Positions 44,370-54,733 of a DNA stretch of 64,000 nucleotides are shown here, piece after piece. The notes beneath the pieces were generated by a model. It did no database searches. It saw only the letters and a list, made by a program, of their open reading frames with translations, and was not told the origin of the DNA. How positions within the stretch are numbered: position 1 is the first letter of the stretch; the number at the start of each line of letters is the position of its first letter. The DNA comes from Ascoidea asiatica. Taxonomy: Eukaryota; Ascomycota; Saccharomycetes; Ascoideales; Ascoideaceae. Where the stretch lies: contig BCKQ01000004.1 in assembly GCA_001600695.1 (NCBI GenBank), positions 1-64,000 on the forward strand, given 5' to 3'. Made by a program: the position numbers and the translations under genes.

Positions 44370-45158
44370 TAGAAATTCAGTTTAAGTTTTTTTGAAAACA
44401 ATTATTTATTTTTTGAATAGAAAATTAAAATATTCTAATTTCATATATTAGTAAACTTTGAATAAATAGTAGTAAATTAAATAATTTTGAAAATTGGAAA
44501 CATTGTGAAATCAAATAAATTAGGAGGCAAAATTGAAATGAAAAGCAGAGAAATTAAAGAGCTTATATATTAAAAATATTTGCGGTAAAGAATAACAACG
44601 ATTACGATTAACGACTCCCAGAAGTGAAAGCGATCAAAGAAAAATAAAAGATTTCAACGACTTTGCACTTTGTCAAGGTAAAAGGAAGAAATTATCAAGT
44701 TTTATTTGCCAGCACGGATTTAATGGGGATCCAAGAGCTCGGATGCCACAAAAAGCATGCCGGATTTCACCTATTCAGGATTCTAGCACCGGATATTGTT
44801 CCACCAAATAACCATTTTCTGCCCCGTGACTTCATATTCTCAGCATGCACCACAGTACTGTAGAGGCGAAATTACAATTTAGCGTTCACGTGCCAAAACA
44901 AATCCAATTCTGCGGGCCATGAGTAAACATGCATGGCGCGGTAACTCTATGAGATTTTTATCTTACTAATGTTACCAACCCACTAAACATACTTTTCTGA
45001 AAAAATTTGTTTACTAGGCTTATTTGAAGAGGAAAAAAATAAATGTTTATTCTCAAGAAATTGGATAATATATCAACGTCAAAAATATACAACAGGGGGT
45101 AGCTTATACTTTAATGATATAGCTTTGAACAACAGTTACAATACAATTCTCTTTCAAT
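44370..45158. other. Divergent promoter region of NCB2 and DPH2
   Basis: No gene is recognised. A GC-richer central block (44700-44900) holds four CGGAT pentamers (44715, 44740, 44761, 44790) and a CACGTG box (44887-44892). A 66-codon ORF at 44663 lacks an ATG start and is not called. Confidence 0.5.
44887..44892. promoter_or_regulatory. CACGTG box
   Basis: Within TTCACGTGCC, 267 bases before the DPH2 start codon and about 520 before NCB2. Confidence 0.4.
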
Positions 45159-47030
45159 ATGTCAACTGCTCCATTACTATCCACTTACCAGTCTGAAGAT
45201 TCGTTCAAATTTGATAAATTCTCAGATTCCGTTAGTAATAATAGACCATATATAAATTTAAATACAAATTCTTTAAAGAGTTCAAATCAATTATCTGACT
45301 TATTAAATGGTTATTATTCGTTACCTGATTTGATTAATTATTTAAATTCTGATGGAGGTTTGCACTATGAAAAAATTGCGCTTCAATTTCCTGACTTTCT
45401 TCTTCGGGATAGTTCTTATATTCTTCATTATTTGCAATCAAATTTACTACAATATAAAAATCACGCTCTAGATAATATTAATATTCCTGAAAATAAGATT
45501 TCTAATGAATTAGATTTTACAAAAAACAATGAAAATGAAATTATAAAGAAAAAACAATGTGAAAATTGTAAATGTGATAAAAATCAAGATTTCGAAGAAA
45601 ATGAAAATTCTCATTTTTGTTCAAAAAAAAGAAATGTTTGGATACTAGCAGATACCTCCTACTCATCTTGTTGTATTGATAATGTTGCTGCAGAACATAT
45701 TAATTCAGATTTGTTGATTCATTTTGGTGATTCATGCCTATCAAGCTTTAATAAATTAGATTCAATACTAATTTTTGGTAAGCCATATTTAAATATTGAT
45801 AATTTTATTCATAAATTTAAGTCGCAATTTTCTGATTTTAATGAAAAAATTATACTTATGTCTGAAACTTCTAATAATAATCATTTAAAAGTTTTTTATA
45901 ATCTTTTAAAACCTCTTTATAAAAATTTACTTTATTCTGACTTAAATGTCAATAAAATTAATAATAAAACTAAAAAAATGAAAATTATTGGTTATCAAAT
46001 TGAAACAAATTTAAAGATTCTAAAAAATGCAATTGAATTTGGCAATAGAATTATTCTTGGTTTTAATGAAAGTGAAAAAATTGAATTTACAAAATTGAAT
46101 TCAGATAATATTATTGATCCATCATTTTCTGATTATACTTTATTTCATATTGGAGAACCTCAAATTCCAAGATTATTATATTTAACAACAAAATTTAATT
46201 CTGTTTTGATTTTCAATTCAAAAACTAATGAAATAATAACAGGACCATATCCTTCCTTAATGAGAAGATACAGATTTATGTTAGGTGCAAGATCTGCATC
46301 AACAATTGGAATATTATTAAATACTTTATCTATAACAAATATTTTAGAAATGTTAAATTTAGTCATAAAGAGAATTAAAGAAGCAGAAAAAAAACATTAT
46401 ATTTTTGTTGTTGGAAAACCAAATGTAGCAAAGCTTGCAAATTTTGATGTAGTGGATGTGTGGGTAAATTTGGGTTGTAGTCAAGGTGGAATATTAATCG
46501 ATCAATATAATGAATATTATAAACCTATAATTACTCCATATGAATTATTCTTAGCTTTATCACCAGATATTTCTTGGTCAGGGAATTGGAAAACCAATTT
46601 TAATGAAGTAATGGGCTTGTTTTTAAAAAAAGATAATGAAAATGATGATAACAGTAATAATAAATCAGAAAATGAGTTTGAAAATAGTGACGATGAACCT
46701 CCTATATTCAATCCTATTACTGGAACATATATTTCAAATTCCAGACCTTTAAGAAGAAAAAATAATCATGTGAACATTGAAACTCCTAAAGATAACAACT
46801 CTTTAATTGAAGTTGAGGATAACACTTCAAAACAACTAATGAAACAATTTTCCAAAGTTGTAACCATTGGAAATACTGTCTCTACATCAGCATTGTCGTT
46901 GCAAAAACGCAGCTGGAAAGGTCTTGGTAGTGACTTTGAAAACTTAAATAGCTTAAAAGGAGCTGAAATAGAGGAAGGGAGAACTGGAATTGCAAGAGGT
47001 TATGAAATTGATAGAAGCTTTATCAAATGA
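45159..47030 (+). CDS. DPH2: Diphthamide biosynthesis protein 2
   Basis: Partner of Dph1 in the radical-SAM-like iron-sulfur complex that starts diphthamide formation on the His of translation elongation factor 2. The length is 623 residues (534 in baker's yeast). The family blocks are present: YEKIALQFPDFLLRDS, then ILADTSYSSCCIDNVAAEHINSDLLIHFGDSC, a GHSLCL-like middle that is weakly conserved, RRYRFMLGARSASTIGIL, then VGKPNVAKLANFDVVDVWVNLGCSQ and ISWSGNWKT. An Asn/Lys-rich insertion with four extra Cys (CENCKC and a later Cys) sits before the first block end at about residues 130-155. Start MSTAPLLSTYQSEDSF is typical of the family. Confidence 0.92.
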   Translation: MSTAPLLSTYQSEDSFKFDKFSDSVSNNRPYINLNTNSLKSSNQLSDLLNGYYSLPDLINYLNSDGGLHYEKIALQFPDFLLRDSSYILHYLQSNLLQYKNHALDNINIPENKISNELDFTKNNENEIIKKKQCENCKCDKNQDFEENENSHFCSKKRNVWILADTSYSSCCIDNVAAEHINSDLLIHFGDSCLSSFNKLDSILIFGKPYLNIDNFIHKFKSQFSDFNEKIILMSETSNNNHLKVFYNLLKPLYKNLLYSDLNVNKINNKTKKMKIIGYQIETNLKILKNAIEFGNRIILGFNESEKIEFTKLNSDNIIDPSFSDYTLFHIGEPQIPRLLYLTTKFNSVLIFNSKTNEIITGPYPSLMRRYRFMLGARSASTIGILLNTLSITNILEMLNLVIKRIKEAEKKHYIFVVGKPNVAKLANFDVVDVWVNLGCSQGGILIDQYNEYYKPIITPYELFLALSPDISWSGNWKTNFNEVMGLFLKKDNENDDNSNNKSENEFENSDDEPPIFNPITGTYISNSRPLRRKNNHVNIETPKDNNSLIEVEDNTSKQLMKQFSKVVTIGNTVSTSALSLQKRSWKGLGSDFENLNSLKGAEIEEGRTGIARGYEIDRSFIK

Positions 47031-47360
47031 TTTATTTATTTTTTCAAAAACTATTAAAGAATCAACAACTGTAGAAATCATCTGTAGAAATATTTTTCGT
47101 TGATGAAAAATGTGTATTGTGTATGAAAAGTTCCGGTAAAATACCGGGTTTCTTGTTTAGGGTAATCCGAGCAAAAAATTACCTTAACTGGAGTTTAACC
47201 CACAAAAATATGTGAAATTTTGGCGAGCCAAGCAAGCAAAGATGAACCGCTGGAGATAAAGCACAAATATGTGAATAACTGTCACGGACACAGAAAAATT
47301 ACGGTTACGGTGCCCGGTATGGTGAATTTTGGACGCTTATTTCTGAGCGATGCTTACTAT

Positions 47361-47367
47361 TGAGTCA
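47361..47367 (+). promoter_or_regulatory. Gcn4 site TGAGTCA
   Basis: Exact match to the general amino-acid control element, 281-287 bases before the TRP5 start. TRP5 is a known Gcn4 target in baker's yeast, so regulation under amino-acid starvation is likely conserved. Confidence 0.65.
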
Positions 47368-47436
47368 CACAGATTAGGTCTAGGTGTTAGGTAAAGTTAA
47401 TTAGCAAAATATCCACAGTACTCTAGAACAGTACTG

Positions 47437-47444
47437 TACCGGTA
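47437..47444. promoter_or_regulatory. TACCGGTA palindrome
   Basis: Perfect 8-bp palindrome, 204-211 bases before the TRP5 start; third copy in this window. Confidence 0.35.
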
Positions 47445-47647
47445 ATAATTTTTCAGCCAACCTTCAATTTCAATTTCTATCAACTTCAAATATATGACTA
47501 ATTCTACGACTCGACAGTAAACAATTTCACATTTAAATGAATTTTTTAATCTACGAGTTTTGAAAAACTTATTCAATTTATTTTCAAAGTTTTACAATTA
47601 TAAAAATTTATTATTATTATCTTTGTATTGATTAATTCTGAAAGGAG

Positions 47648-49762
47648 ATGTCTCAATCGTTAAGAAACGCTTTTTCCAAAGCGAAATCTGAAAATCGTTC
47701 AGCTTTAGTTACTTTTATCACTACTGGATTTCCAAGAGTGGAAGATACAATTCCAATTCTTAAAGGTTTTCAAGATGGAGGTGTAGATATTATTGAAATG
47801 GGGTTACCATTTTCTGATCCAATTGCTGATGGTCCTACTATTCAAAAAGCAAATATTAAATCTCTTGAAAATCAGGTTAATATTGATACTGCTTTAAATA
47901 TCGTCAAAGAAGCCAGAGAATCTCACAATTTAACTGTTCCAATAATTTTCATGGGCTATTATAATCCTATTATGAAATATGGTGAACAAAAATTTATTAT
48001 GAAATGTGCTGAAGTGGGTGTTAACGGCTTCATAGTTGTTGATTTACCTCCAGAAGAAGCAGTTAAATTTAGGTCCAATTGTTTGAAATATGATTTAAGT
48101 TTTATTCCATTAGTTGCCCCATCTACAACAGATGAAAGATTGGAAATTTTATCCGAGATTGCTGATTCTTTTATATATGTTGTTTCAAGAATGGGTACTA
48201 CTGGTGTTACAGGTTCTATATCTTCTAATATCTCAAATTTAGTATCTCATATAAGAAAGTTTTCTGGTGATATTCCTTTGGCTGTAGGTTTTGGGGTTAG
48301 TACTAGAGAGGATTATTTATCTGTAGGTTCTGTCGCAGATGGTGTAGTTATAGGTAGTAAAGTGATTACTTTACTTGAAAATTCAAAAGAAGGTAAAAGA
48401 GGCTCAACTGCTAAAGAATTTGCTCATTCTATCTTAGGATCAGTGCCAAGTTCATCTACTCCATCTGAATCTATCAATAGTTCCCCTTCATCACAATCTA
48501 GGAAAAGTGTTAATTTAGATTTCCATGAAAAGCATAAATTTTCCCCAACATTTGGATCATTTGGAGGGCAATATGTACCAGAAGCTCTTCATGCATGTTT
48601 ACGAGAACTTGAAACTGGATTCGAAGAGGCTGTCGAAGATCCAAAATTTTGGGATGAATTTCATTCTCTTTATCCTTATATGGGTAGACCAAGTTCCTTA
48701 CATAAAGCTGAAAGATTAACAGAATATGCGAATGGTGCAACTATTTGGTTAAAAAGAGAAGATCTTAATCATACTGGTTCTCATAAAATAAATAATGCTA
48801 TTGCTCAAGTCTTAATTGCTAAAAGATTAGGAAAAACTAAAATAATAGCCGAAACAGGAGCCGGTCAACATGGTGTAGCTACTGCCACTGCTTGTGCAAA
48901 ATTTGGGTTGAAATGCAAAGTATTTATGGGTGCGGAAGATGTTAGAAGGCAAGCTTTAAATGTATTTAGAATGAGAATATTAGGGGCAGATGTTGTGGCT
49001 GTTACTAATGGTACTCAAACACTTCGTGATGCAACTTCCGAAGCTTTTAGATATTGGGTTTCCAATTTAAAGGATACTCATTATGTTGTCGGTTCTGCAA
49101 TTGGTCCTCATCCATATCCTACTTTGGTTAGAACTTTTCAATCGGTAATTGGGCAAGAAACTAAAAAAGAATTTAAGAAGCTTAATAATAACAAACTACC
49201 AGATGCTGTCGTAGCTTGTGTTGGAGGAGGCTCAAATTCGACTGGAATGTTTTCTCCTTTTGAAAAAGATTTATCTGTAATGCTACTCGGTGTTGAAGCA
49301 GGTGGTGAAGGTATTGCTTCGGGAATTCATTCGGCAACCTTGACAGCAGGAGAACCTGGTGTTTTCCATGGTGTGAAAACGTTTGTTTTACAAGATAATG
49401 AAGGTCAAGTCCATGATACTCATTCTGTTTCTGCTGGATTGGATTATCCAGGAGTAGGACCTGAATTGGCAGCATGGAAAGAATCTGGAAGAGCTGATTT
49501 TGTTGCTGCCACTGATGCCGAAGCCTTACTTGGATTCAAACTTCTTTCGCAACTTGAAGGTATTATTCCCGCATTAGAAAGTTCCCATGCCGTTTTTGGT
49601 GGAGTTGAACTTGCTAAAAAGCTAGGAAAAGAAAAGTCTATTGTCATCAATATTTCAGGTAGAGGTGATAAAGATGTTCAAAGCGTCGCTGAAGTTTTAC
49701 CTAAATTAGGTCCTGAAATTCATTGGGATCTTAGATTCAAAAAAGACTCTGCTGCTAATTAG
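47648..49762 (+). CDS. TRP5: Tryptophan synthase, bifunctional alpha-beta
   Basis: Catalyses the last two steps of tryptophan synthesis in the cytosol: indole-glycerol phosphate to indole (alpha), then indole plus serine to tryptophan (beta). The 704 residues match yeast Trp5. The alpha TIM barrel covers about 1-255 with catalytic Glu50 and Asp61 in [20 protein letters not shown] Ser-rich linker (about 262-290) joins the beta domain from about 295 ([16 protein letters not shown]). The PLP-binding lysine is Lys380 in [10 protein letters not shown]; the phosphate-binding loop reads [10 protein letters not shown]. Start ATG follows an in-frame-clean leader. A Gcn4 site lies upstream. Confidence 0.97.
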   Translation: MSQSLRNAFSKAKSENRSALVTFITTGFPRVEDTIPILKGFQDGGVDIIEMGLPFSDPIADGPTIQKANIKSLENQVNIDTALNIVKEARESHNLTVPIIFMGYYNPIMKYGEQKFIMKCAEVGVNGFIVVDLPPEEAVKFRSNCLKYDLSFIPLVAPSTTDERLEILSEIADSFIYVVSRMGTTGVTGSISSNISNLVSHIRKFSGDIPLAVGFGVSTREDYLSVGSVADGVVIGSKVITLLENSKEGKRGSTAKEFAHSILGSVPSSSTPSESINSSPSSQSRKSVNLDFHEKHKFSPTFGSFGGQYVPEALHACLRELETGFEEAVEDPKFWDEFHSLYPYMGRPSSLHKAERLTEYANGATIWLKREDLNHTGSHKINNAIAQVLIAKRLGKTKIIAETGAGQHGVATATACAKFGLKCKVFMGAEDVRRQALNVFRMRILGADVVAVTNGTQTLRDATSEAFRYWVSNLKDTHYVVGSAIGPHPYPTLVRTFQSVIGQETKKEFKKLNNNKLPDAVVACVGGGSNSTGMFSPFEKDLSVMLLGVEAGGEGIASGIHSATLTAGEPGVFHGVKTFVLQDNEGQVHDTHSVSAGLDYPGVGPELAAWKESGRADFVAATDAEALLGFKLLSQLEGIIPALESSHAVFGGVELAKKLGKEKSIVINISGRGDKDVQSVAEVLPKLGPEIHWDLRFKKDSAAN

Positions 49763-49962
49763 ATTAAAACAATGCTTTATGTACTATTAAATAAACATTC
49801 TATAATATCAACATTTGACAGTACTTCTTAATTTTTGAAACTTTATCACTCAGAAGGTATAAAATTAGAAAAACAAAGCATTTAACTTAATTTTTGTTTA
49901 TTAGTTTAAAAAAAAAAAAGAATAGCTATAAAAATTTATAAAAATTTATTTTAGAATTGAAC

Positions 49963-52797
49963 TTAATTTTTGTGATTTGCTGCTCTTTTTAATTTCATCT
50001 TTTCGGCATAACTGAGGGGCTTAGAAGGACTTGTGCTATCACTTGAATCAGCTCTAGTAACAGTACGTGGAATAGATGATCTTGTAAATTGGAATGGTTG
50101 TTTGGCTTTAAAATTACTACTGAATGTTTCTTTTGACGAAGCAAGATTTCTTGCCTTTCTCTCATTAAGTTTCCTTTCCACTTCAGCGTCAATTTCTCTT
50201 TGTTTCATAGCTTTCTCATCAGCAATTCTGTTAGCTTCCTTTCTCTGTTGAGCCTCTTCAAGTAATCTTTTTTCTTTAGCTTCTTTTTCTTTCTTTTTCA
50301 ATTCTTCTTCTTTAGCTCTTCTCTCTTCTTCTTCTTTTAATTTCTTTTCCTCTTCTCGTTTGGCTTTGATTTCTGCTATTTTCTGAGCTTTGATTTTCTG
50401 GATTCTTTCAGCTTTAGCTCTTGCAAGCTTGTTTTCTGCTATTTTACTAGCCTTCTGAAATTCTTCAATCTTTGAGCTCTTAATAGCTTTAAAATACTCA
50501 AAATAATCAGGCACAATTTTTTGAAATCTAGTTTTGAGAGCTAGAGCTTGAGCATGTTCTTCTTTTGCGCGCTCAATTACTTTTTCTTTCATTTTTTCAT
50601 AATTTTCAAAATCTTTGTGCTTTTGCATTTCTTCATCTTTATCTAACATTGGCAATTCATACCTTCTATAAGCTCTTTCAATATGATCCATTTTTCTTGA
50701 AAGACTTTTCAATCTAGTTTCCATTTCATTCTTATCTTTTGCTAGTTGTTCAATTTGCATATCCCTAAGTTTATCAGCATCAAGATCATCTAAGTTTTCA
50801 ACATCAATCTTAATGATACCTTTAGCATTAATCTCTTCGGCCAACTTCCTTTTTTCCTTTTCTCTTATCAATGCCTCTTCACGCTCAGTTCTTTCTATCA
50901 ATCTTCTTTTATTTTCAGCAGCTACCCTTTCTTTTTCTGCTTCTTTTGCAGCTTTCTCGGAAATCGCTTTGATTCTTAAAGCTTCTTCCTCTTTTTCCCT
51001 TCTTTCCTTTTCTGCTTTCAATTTTCTATCCTCTAAAAGTTTTTTTCTTCTTGTAATTTCTTCTTGTTCAAGTTGAATTCCCTTCGATGCGGATTCAAGA
51101 GCAGCCCTCATTTTTGTATCCTGATTTCCCTTATATGAAGAATCAATTGAATAAATAGATTTGGATAAACAATTTCCCAATAAGCTTAATTGAGCTCTGA
51201 TTAATTCAGGAGGGGTACATTGCAATGAAATATTCGAATCTGCAGAGCTTAAAGCACTGAGAACATTTTGTTTTTCAAAGGGATCATTAGCAAATGTAAC
51301 AGTGTTAGAGTCATGATTGATTCTTAAAGACGATAAAGAACCAGCTTTACTAGCCAAAATCAAAGAATTTTCGATTTCAAACCCTGAAATTTCATATGGA
51401 GAGTTTTCAAAAGAAGTTAAAGAGATCAAAAAATCAAGCTTTATCGAATCGTAGATTTGAGAAACTTGTTGGAATAATTTAATATTAGCAACTTTGATTA
51501 ATGGAGTGACATATGGTTTGAATTTTGAGTTTAAAATTAAAGCATCAAAACATTTTGAAAGAATAGTCTTAAACTTAAAAGGATGAAAATCAATTTCGAA
51601 GAATTGGAATAAATCTTTTACAGCTGGATCGGCAAAAGATAAAATTTTATTATTATGTGCAGCAGATAAAATCATTTTTCTTGTTATTGGTTTTGAAGAA
51701 TTTAATAGTGAAGATAATTTCTGATTTCTATTCTTAAACTCATTTGGGTCAACAACATCATGAGAAGGTTCAGGCGGAATTGAAAGAGCTGATAAAATAA
51801 ATACTGAGGCATAAGTTGTCAAGTCCTCTTGTGTAACTAAAGGTGAAGTAGAATATAAATTGAAATAACTTAACCATGAAGCAGAGTGAAATAAATGATT
51901 ATCAGCAACTAAGAAAATTTTTGCTAAACTTTCAAAGTAATCTAGCATCATTTGTGGTTTTGCAGCCCTATTTGACAATATGATTAGTGTATGAACATCT
52001 TCAACAGATCTGAAAGATTCTTGCCATAATTCTAAAGAAACAGCGACTTTTAATTGACTAAATCTTAAATCTAAATTTCTTTGAAGAGTATCAGGATTTG
52101 ACAAATTGATAATAAATTGATTTTGAGATGATTGATTATTTTTAGCAAAAGTATAAGCATTTTGAATATGATTTCTTAAAATATCACATAATTTTCTAAA
52201 TTCAGATTTTCTTTTAAATTGGGAACAAAATATGAAGGTTTTTTTAACGACATGGAAATAAGTAACCTCTAATTTTGAATTGTTTCTGAGTAAATCTAAA
52301 ACAGTTCTATAGGCTTCCCAAACAAATCTTAACCATGGTGAAACAAGCTCTCTATCTAATCTATCAGAAGATTGATCATTGGATACCGAGGACATTAAAA
52401 TTTTTTCAGGAGATTCACTCTCTTCTAAATCATCTTCTTCGCCTAATTCCAATATGTTTTTTTGAGCTTTTTCTCTAGCATTATTGAGTTGAATTTCAGA
52501 AAGGTCAACAAATTTTTTAGTTATAGTCTCTAAAGAAACTAAACCAACAGCAGTTGCCTGAACAAATTTCTTATAAGAATATAACCCATCCTTTGCTACT
52601 TTTCCTTTTCTAAGAGTTACAGCTAATTCAACAAATAAAGAAGCAATAGGTTCTAAAGCTTGAGGTGCGACGAATCTAGTTCTATTAGAAGTTAAAAATT
52701 CTTTCAAATTTTCAAGAGCAGCCTCAGATTGGCCAATAGCAATAAGCTCTTCAGAACGTTTTAGAATATTTTCTGGACGAATATGAAAAGGAGCCAT
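49963..52797 (-). CDS. TIF32: Translation initiation factor eIF3 subunit a
   Basis: Largest core scaffold of eIF3 on the 40S ribosome, also called RPG1. The 944 residues match baker's yeast Tif32 (964). N-terminus MAPFHIRPENILKRSEELIAIGQ is the family hallmark, followed by helical repeats and a PCI domain at about residues 330-500. From about residue 540 to 900 there is a long charged coiled coil (runs of KEREEKEEEALRIKA type), the spectrin-like part that reaches eIF3b and eIF3g. The C-tail ends in a basic Ser-rich segment. Faces TRP5 tail to tail, 200 bases apart. Confidence 0.96.
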   Translation of the reverse strand: MAPFHIRPENILKRSEELIAIGQSEAALENLKEFLTSNRTRFVAPQALEPIASLFVELAVTLRKGKVAKDGLYSYKKFVQATAVGLVSLETITKKFVDLSEIQLNNAREKAQKNILELGEEDDLEESESPEKILMSSVSNDQSSDRLDRELVSPWLRFVWEAYRTVLDLLRNNSKLEVTYFHVVKKTFIFCSQFKRKSEFRKLCDILRNHIQNAYTFAKNNQSSQNQFIINLSNPDTLQRNLDLRFSQLKVAVSLELWQESFRSVEDVHTLIILSNRAAKPQMMLDYFESLAKIFLVADNHLFHSASWLSYFNLYSTSPLVTQEDLTTYASVFILSALSIPPEPSHDVVDPNEFKNRNQKLSSLLNSSKPITRKMILSAAHNNKILSFADPAVKDLFQFFEIDFHPFKFKTILSKCFDALILNSKFKPYVTPLIKVANIKLFQQVSQIYDSIKLDFLISLTSFENSPYEISGFEIENSLILASKAGSLSSLRINHDSNTVTFANDPFEKQNVLSALSSADSNISLQCTPPELIRAQLSLLGNCLSKSIYSIDSSYKGNQDTKMRAALESASKGIQLEQEEITRRKKLLEDRKLKAEKERREKEEEALRIKAISEKAAKEAEKERVAAENKRRLIERTEREEALIREKEKRKLAEEINAKGIIKIDVENLDDLDADKLRDMQIEQLAKDKNEMETRLKSLSRKMDHIERAYRRYELPMLDKDEEMQKHKDFENYEKMKEKVIERAKEEHAQALALKTRFQKIVPDYFEYFKAIKSSKIEEFQKASKIAENKLARAKAERIQKIKAQKIAEIKAKREEEKKLKEEEERRAKEEELKKKEKEAKEKRLLEEAQQRKEANRIADEKAMKQREIDAEVERKLNERKARNLASSKETFSSNFKAKQPFQFTRSSIPRTVTRADSSDSTSPSKPLSYAEKMKLKRAANHKN

Positions 52798-53323
52798 TAC
52801 TAAATAAAATTGTATTATTTGAAATAAATAAAGGAAATTCTTGTCTCCAGCAAAATTTATTTAAGTTCCTTTATTTCAAATTTCAAAAGTGCTTGTTGGA
52901 TCAATAAAGGATCTTTACACAATTCATGATCTCAGGATAGAACACTTGTAGTTTAAACTAAGGAAAATTTTTCAGAATTATGGAAAAATCAGTACTGCGT
53001 AAATATGAGAACATAGAGCGCCACATGTATACCTGGAGTAGCTAACACTTCTGTATTTGTGGCGCTTTAATTCTTGTTTTTGGAACCAAAAATGAGTACA
53101 GAAAGTTTAAAGCAATAAACATGCACACGTGACTTTGACTTTTTATCTGGCTGCCTTTGATATTGATAGATAGTTCAAGTTGAAGTTATGAGAACCTATT
53201 TTTATTCGTTTCGAATTGATTAATTATACTGGAATAGAAATAAATAATTGACAAATTGATTACTCATTTCTTAGGTTCGTTATAAGTTAAATTTCTATTA
53301 TTTTATATTTTTTGATTCAAATC
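52798..53323. other. Divergent promoter region of TIF32 and VMA8
   Basis: About 525 bases with one CACGTG box at 53126-53131 and no gene. Confidence 0.55.
53126..53131. promoter_or_regulatory. CACGTG box
   Basis: Within CACACGTGAC, 193 bases before the VMA8 start and about 330 before TIF32. Confidence 0.4.
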
Positions 53324-54219
53324 ATGTCTGGTGCAGGAAATAGGTATGTTTTTTTCTTGTTTTGTAATTTTTTTTTAATTTTTTGTTCCTAACTCAATTC
53401 ACCTACATGAATTAACTAACAACAATCTTTCAACTTAGAGAACAAGTATTCCCAACTCGTATGACTTTAGGGTTGATGAAATTAAAATTGAAAGGTGCTG
53501 AGACAGGATACAGTTTATTAAAAAGGAAATCAGAAGCATTAACTAAAAGATTCAGGGAAATAACAAAGAGAATCAATGATGCAAAATTAAAAATGGGAAG
53601 GGTTATGCAAACTGCTTCATTTTCATTAGCAGAAGTAACCTATGCCACGGGAACTAATAATATAAGTTACCAAGTTCAGGAATCTGTTGGTTCAAAGGCG
53701 AGATTCAAAGTCAATTCTACTCAAGACAATGTTTCAGGTGTTAAACTTCCTGCTTTTAGACCCTTTATTGACGAATCTATAAATGATTTTAGAATGACAG
53801 GTTTAGGTAGAGGTGGTCAACAAGTTCAAAAATGTAAATTAATATATTCAAAAGCTGTTGAAACTTTGGTAGAACTTGCTTCTTTACAAACGGCTTTTAT
53901 TATATTAGATGAAGTTATTAAAGTAACAAATAGAAGAGTAAATGCAATTGAGCATGTTATTATTCCTAGAACTGATAATACTATAAAATATATTAATAGT
54001 GAATTAGATGAGCTTGATAGGGAAGAATTTTATAGGCTTAAAAAAGTTCAAGAAAAGAAGCAAAAGCAAACACAATTACAGGATGCTGAAGCCGTTTTAA
54101 AGAAACAAAAACAAAATGATCGATTAAATCAAATAGATACTGCACAGGAAAATAAAAGTCCTTCAATTTTGAATGGTGAAAATCAAAATGATGGTGAAGA
54201 TGACGATGTTATCTTTTAA
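53324..54219 (+). CDS. VMA8: V-type proton ATPase subunit D (spliced, one intron)
   Basis: Central rotor-stalk subunit of the vacuolar H+-ATPase V1 sector. Exon 1 is 53324-53343 (MSGAGN plus two bases of an Arg codon) and exon 2 is 53439-54219; spliced length is 266 residues. The join reads [45 protein letters not shown], the conserved N-terminal coiled-coil start of subunit D. The C-terminal helix follows ([39 protein letters not shown]). A start at the ATG in exon 2 (53461) would lose the conserved VFPT element. The acidic C-tail is as in yeast. Confidence 0.96.
53344..53438 (+). other. VMA8: Intron in VMA8 (95 nt)
   Basis: Donor GTATGT, branch AACTAAC at 53414-53420, acceptor TTAG ending at 53438. 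It completes an Arg codon. Confidence 0.94.
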
Positions 54220-54733
54220 TATTAGCTTTTTTCACAAAAAATTATAAAACGGAAATTCTTTTTACTATTTCATAACTACAGCTTTTTGTTAAATTTTTAT
54301 TTATATTTTAGTGATTTTAATTGAACTTTTTTTAAAGTATTTAAAGTATTTTAACGTAAGAAAAAATAAAATATAAGAAAAAGGTGCAAAATGTAAAACT
54401 GAAAATGTAAATAAATAAACAGAAATAAAAAAAAGCAATAAGAAAAATTGATTATGAAAAAAATAAGATATAAATCAAAGTAAAATTATGGAATATAAAG
54501 ACTATAAAATTTCAGAAGTTCAGAAAACTGAAATTTTACGAAAAGAAAAAAATACAGAAAATAAAATTGGCACTTAAAATTTATCTAAAAACTAAACCCC
54601 TCCCAGGCATAGAAATTGTAGAAAATTTTAAATTAAAAAACGAGTTCTAAATCAGCATAGCATATAAAACAGAACGAATTATAATCAAAAAAAAAGTTCT
54701 TTAAAAAACTAAAATGAAAATTAACATTACAAT
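54220..54733. other. Convergent intergenic VMA8/SPE2
   Basis: A-rich spacer of about 510 bases between two gene ends. Nothing recognisable in it. Confidence 0.5.

Larger units (their letters stand above)
47031..47647. other. Intergenic, TRP5 promoter
   Basis: Contains the inverted repeat CCGGTA-AAA-TACCGG (47133-47147), a Gcn4 site at 47361 and a TACCGGTA palindrome at 47437. No gene is seen. Confidence 0.55.

Noticed and set aside
44663-44863. 66-codon ORF between NCB2 and DPH2
   Set aside because: It begins at a TTG, has no family resemblance and overlaps a promoter-like block.
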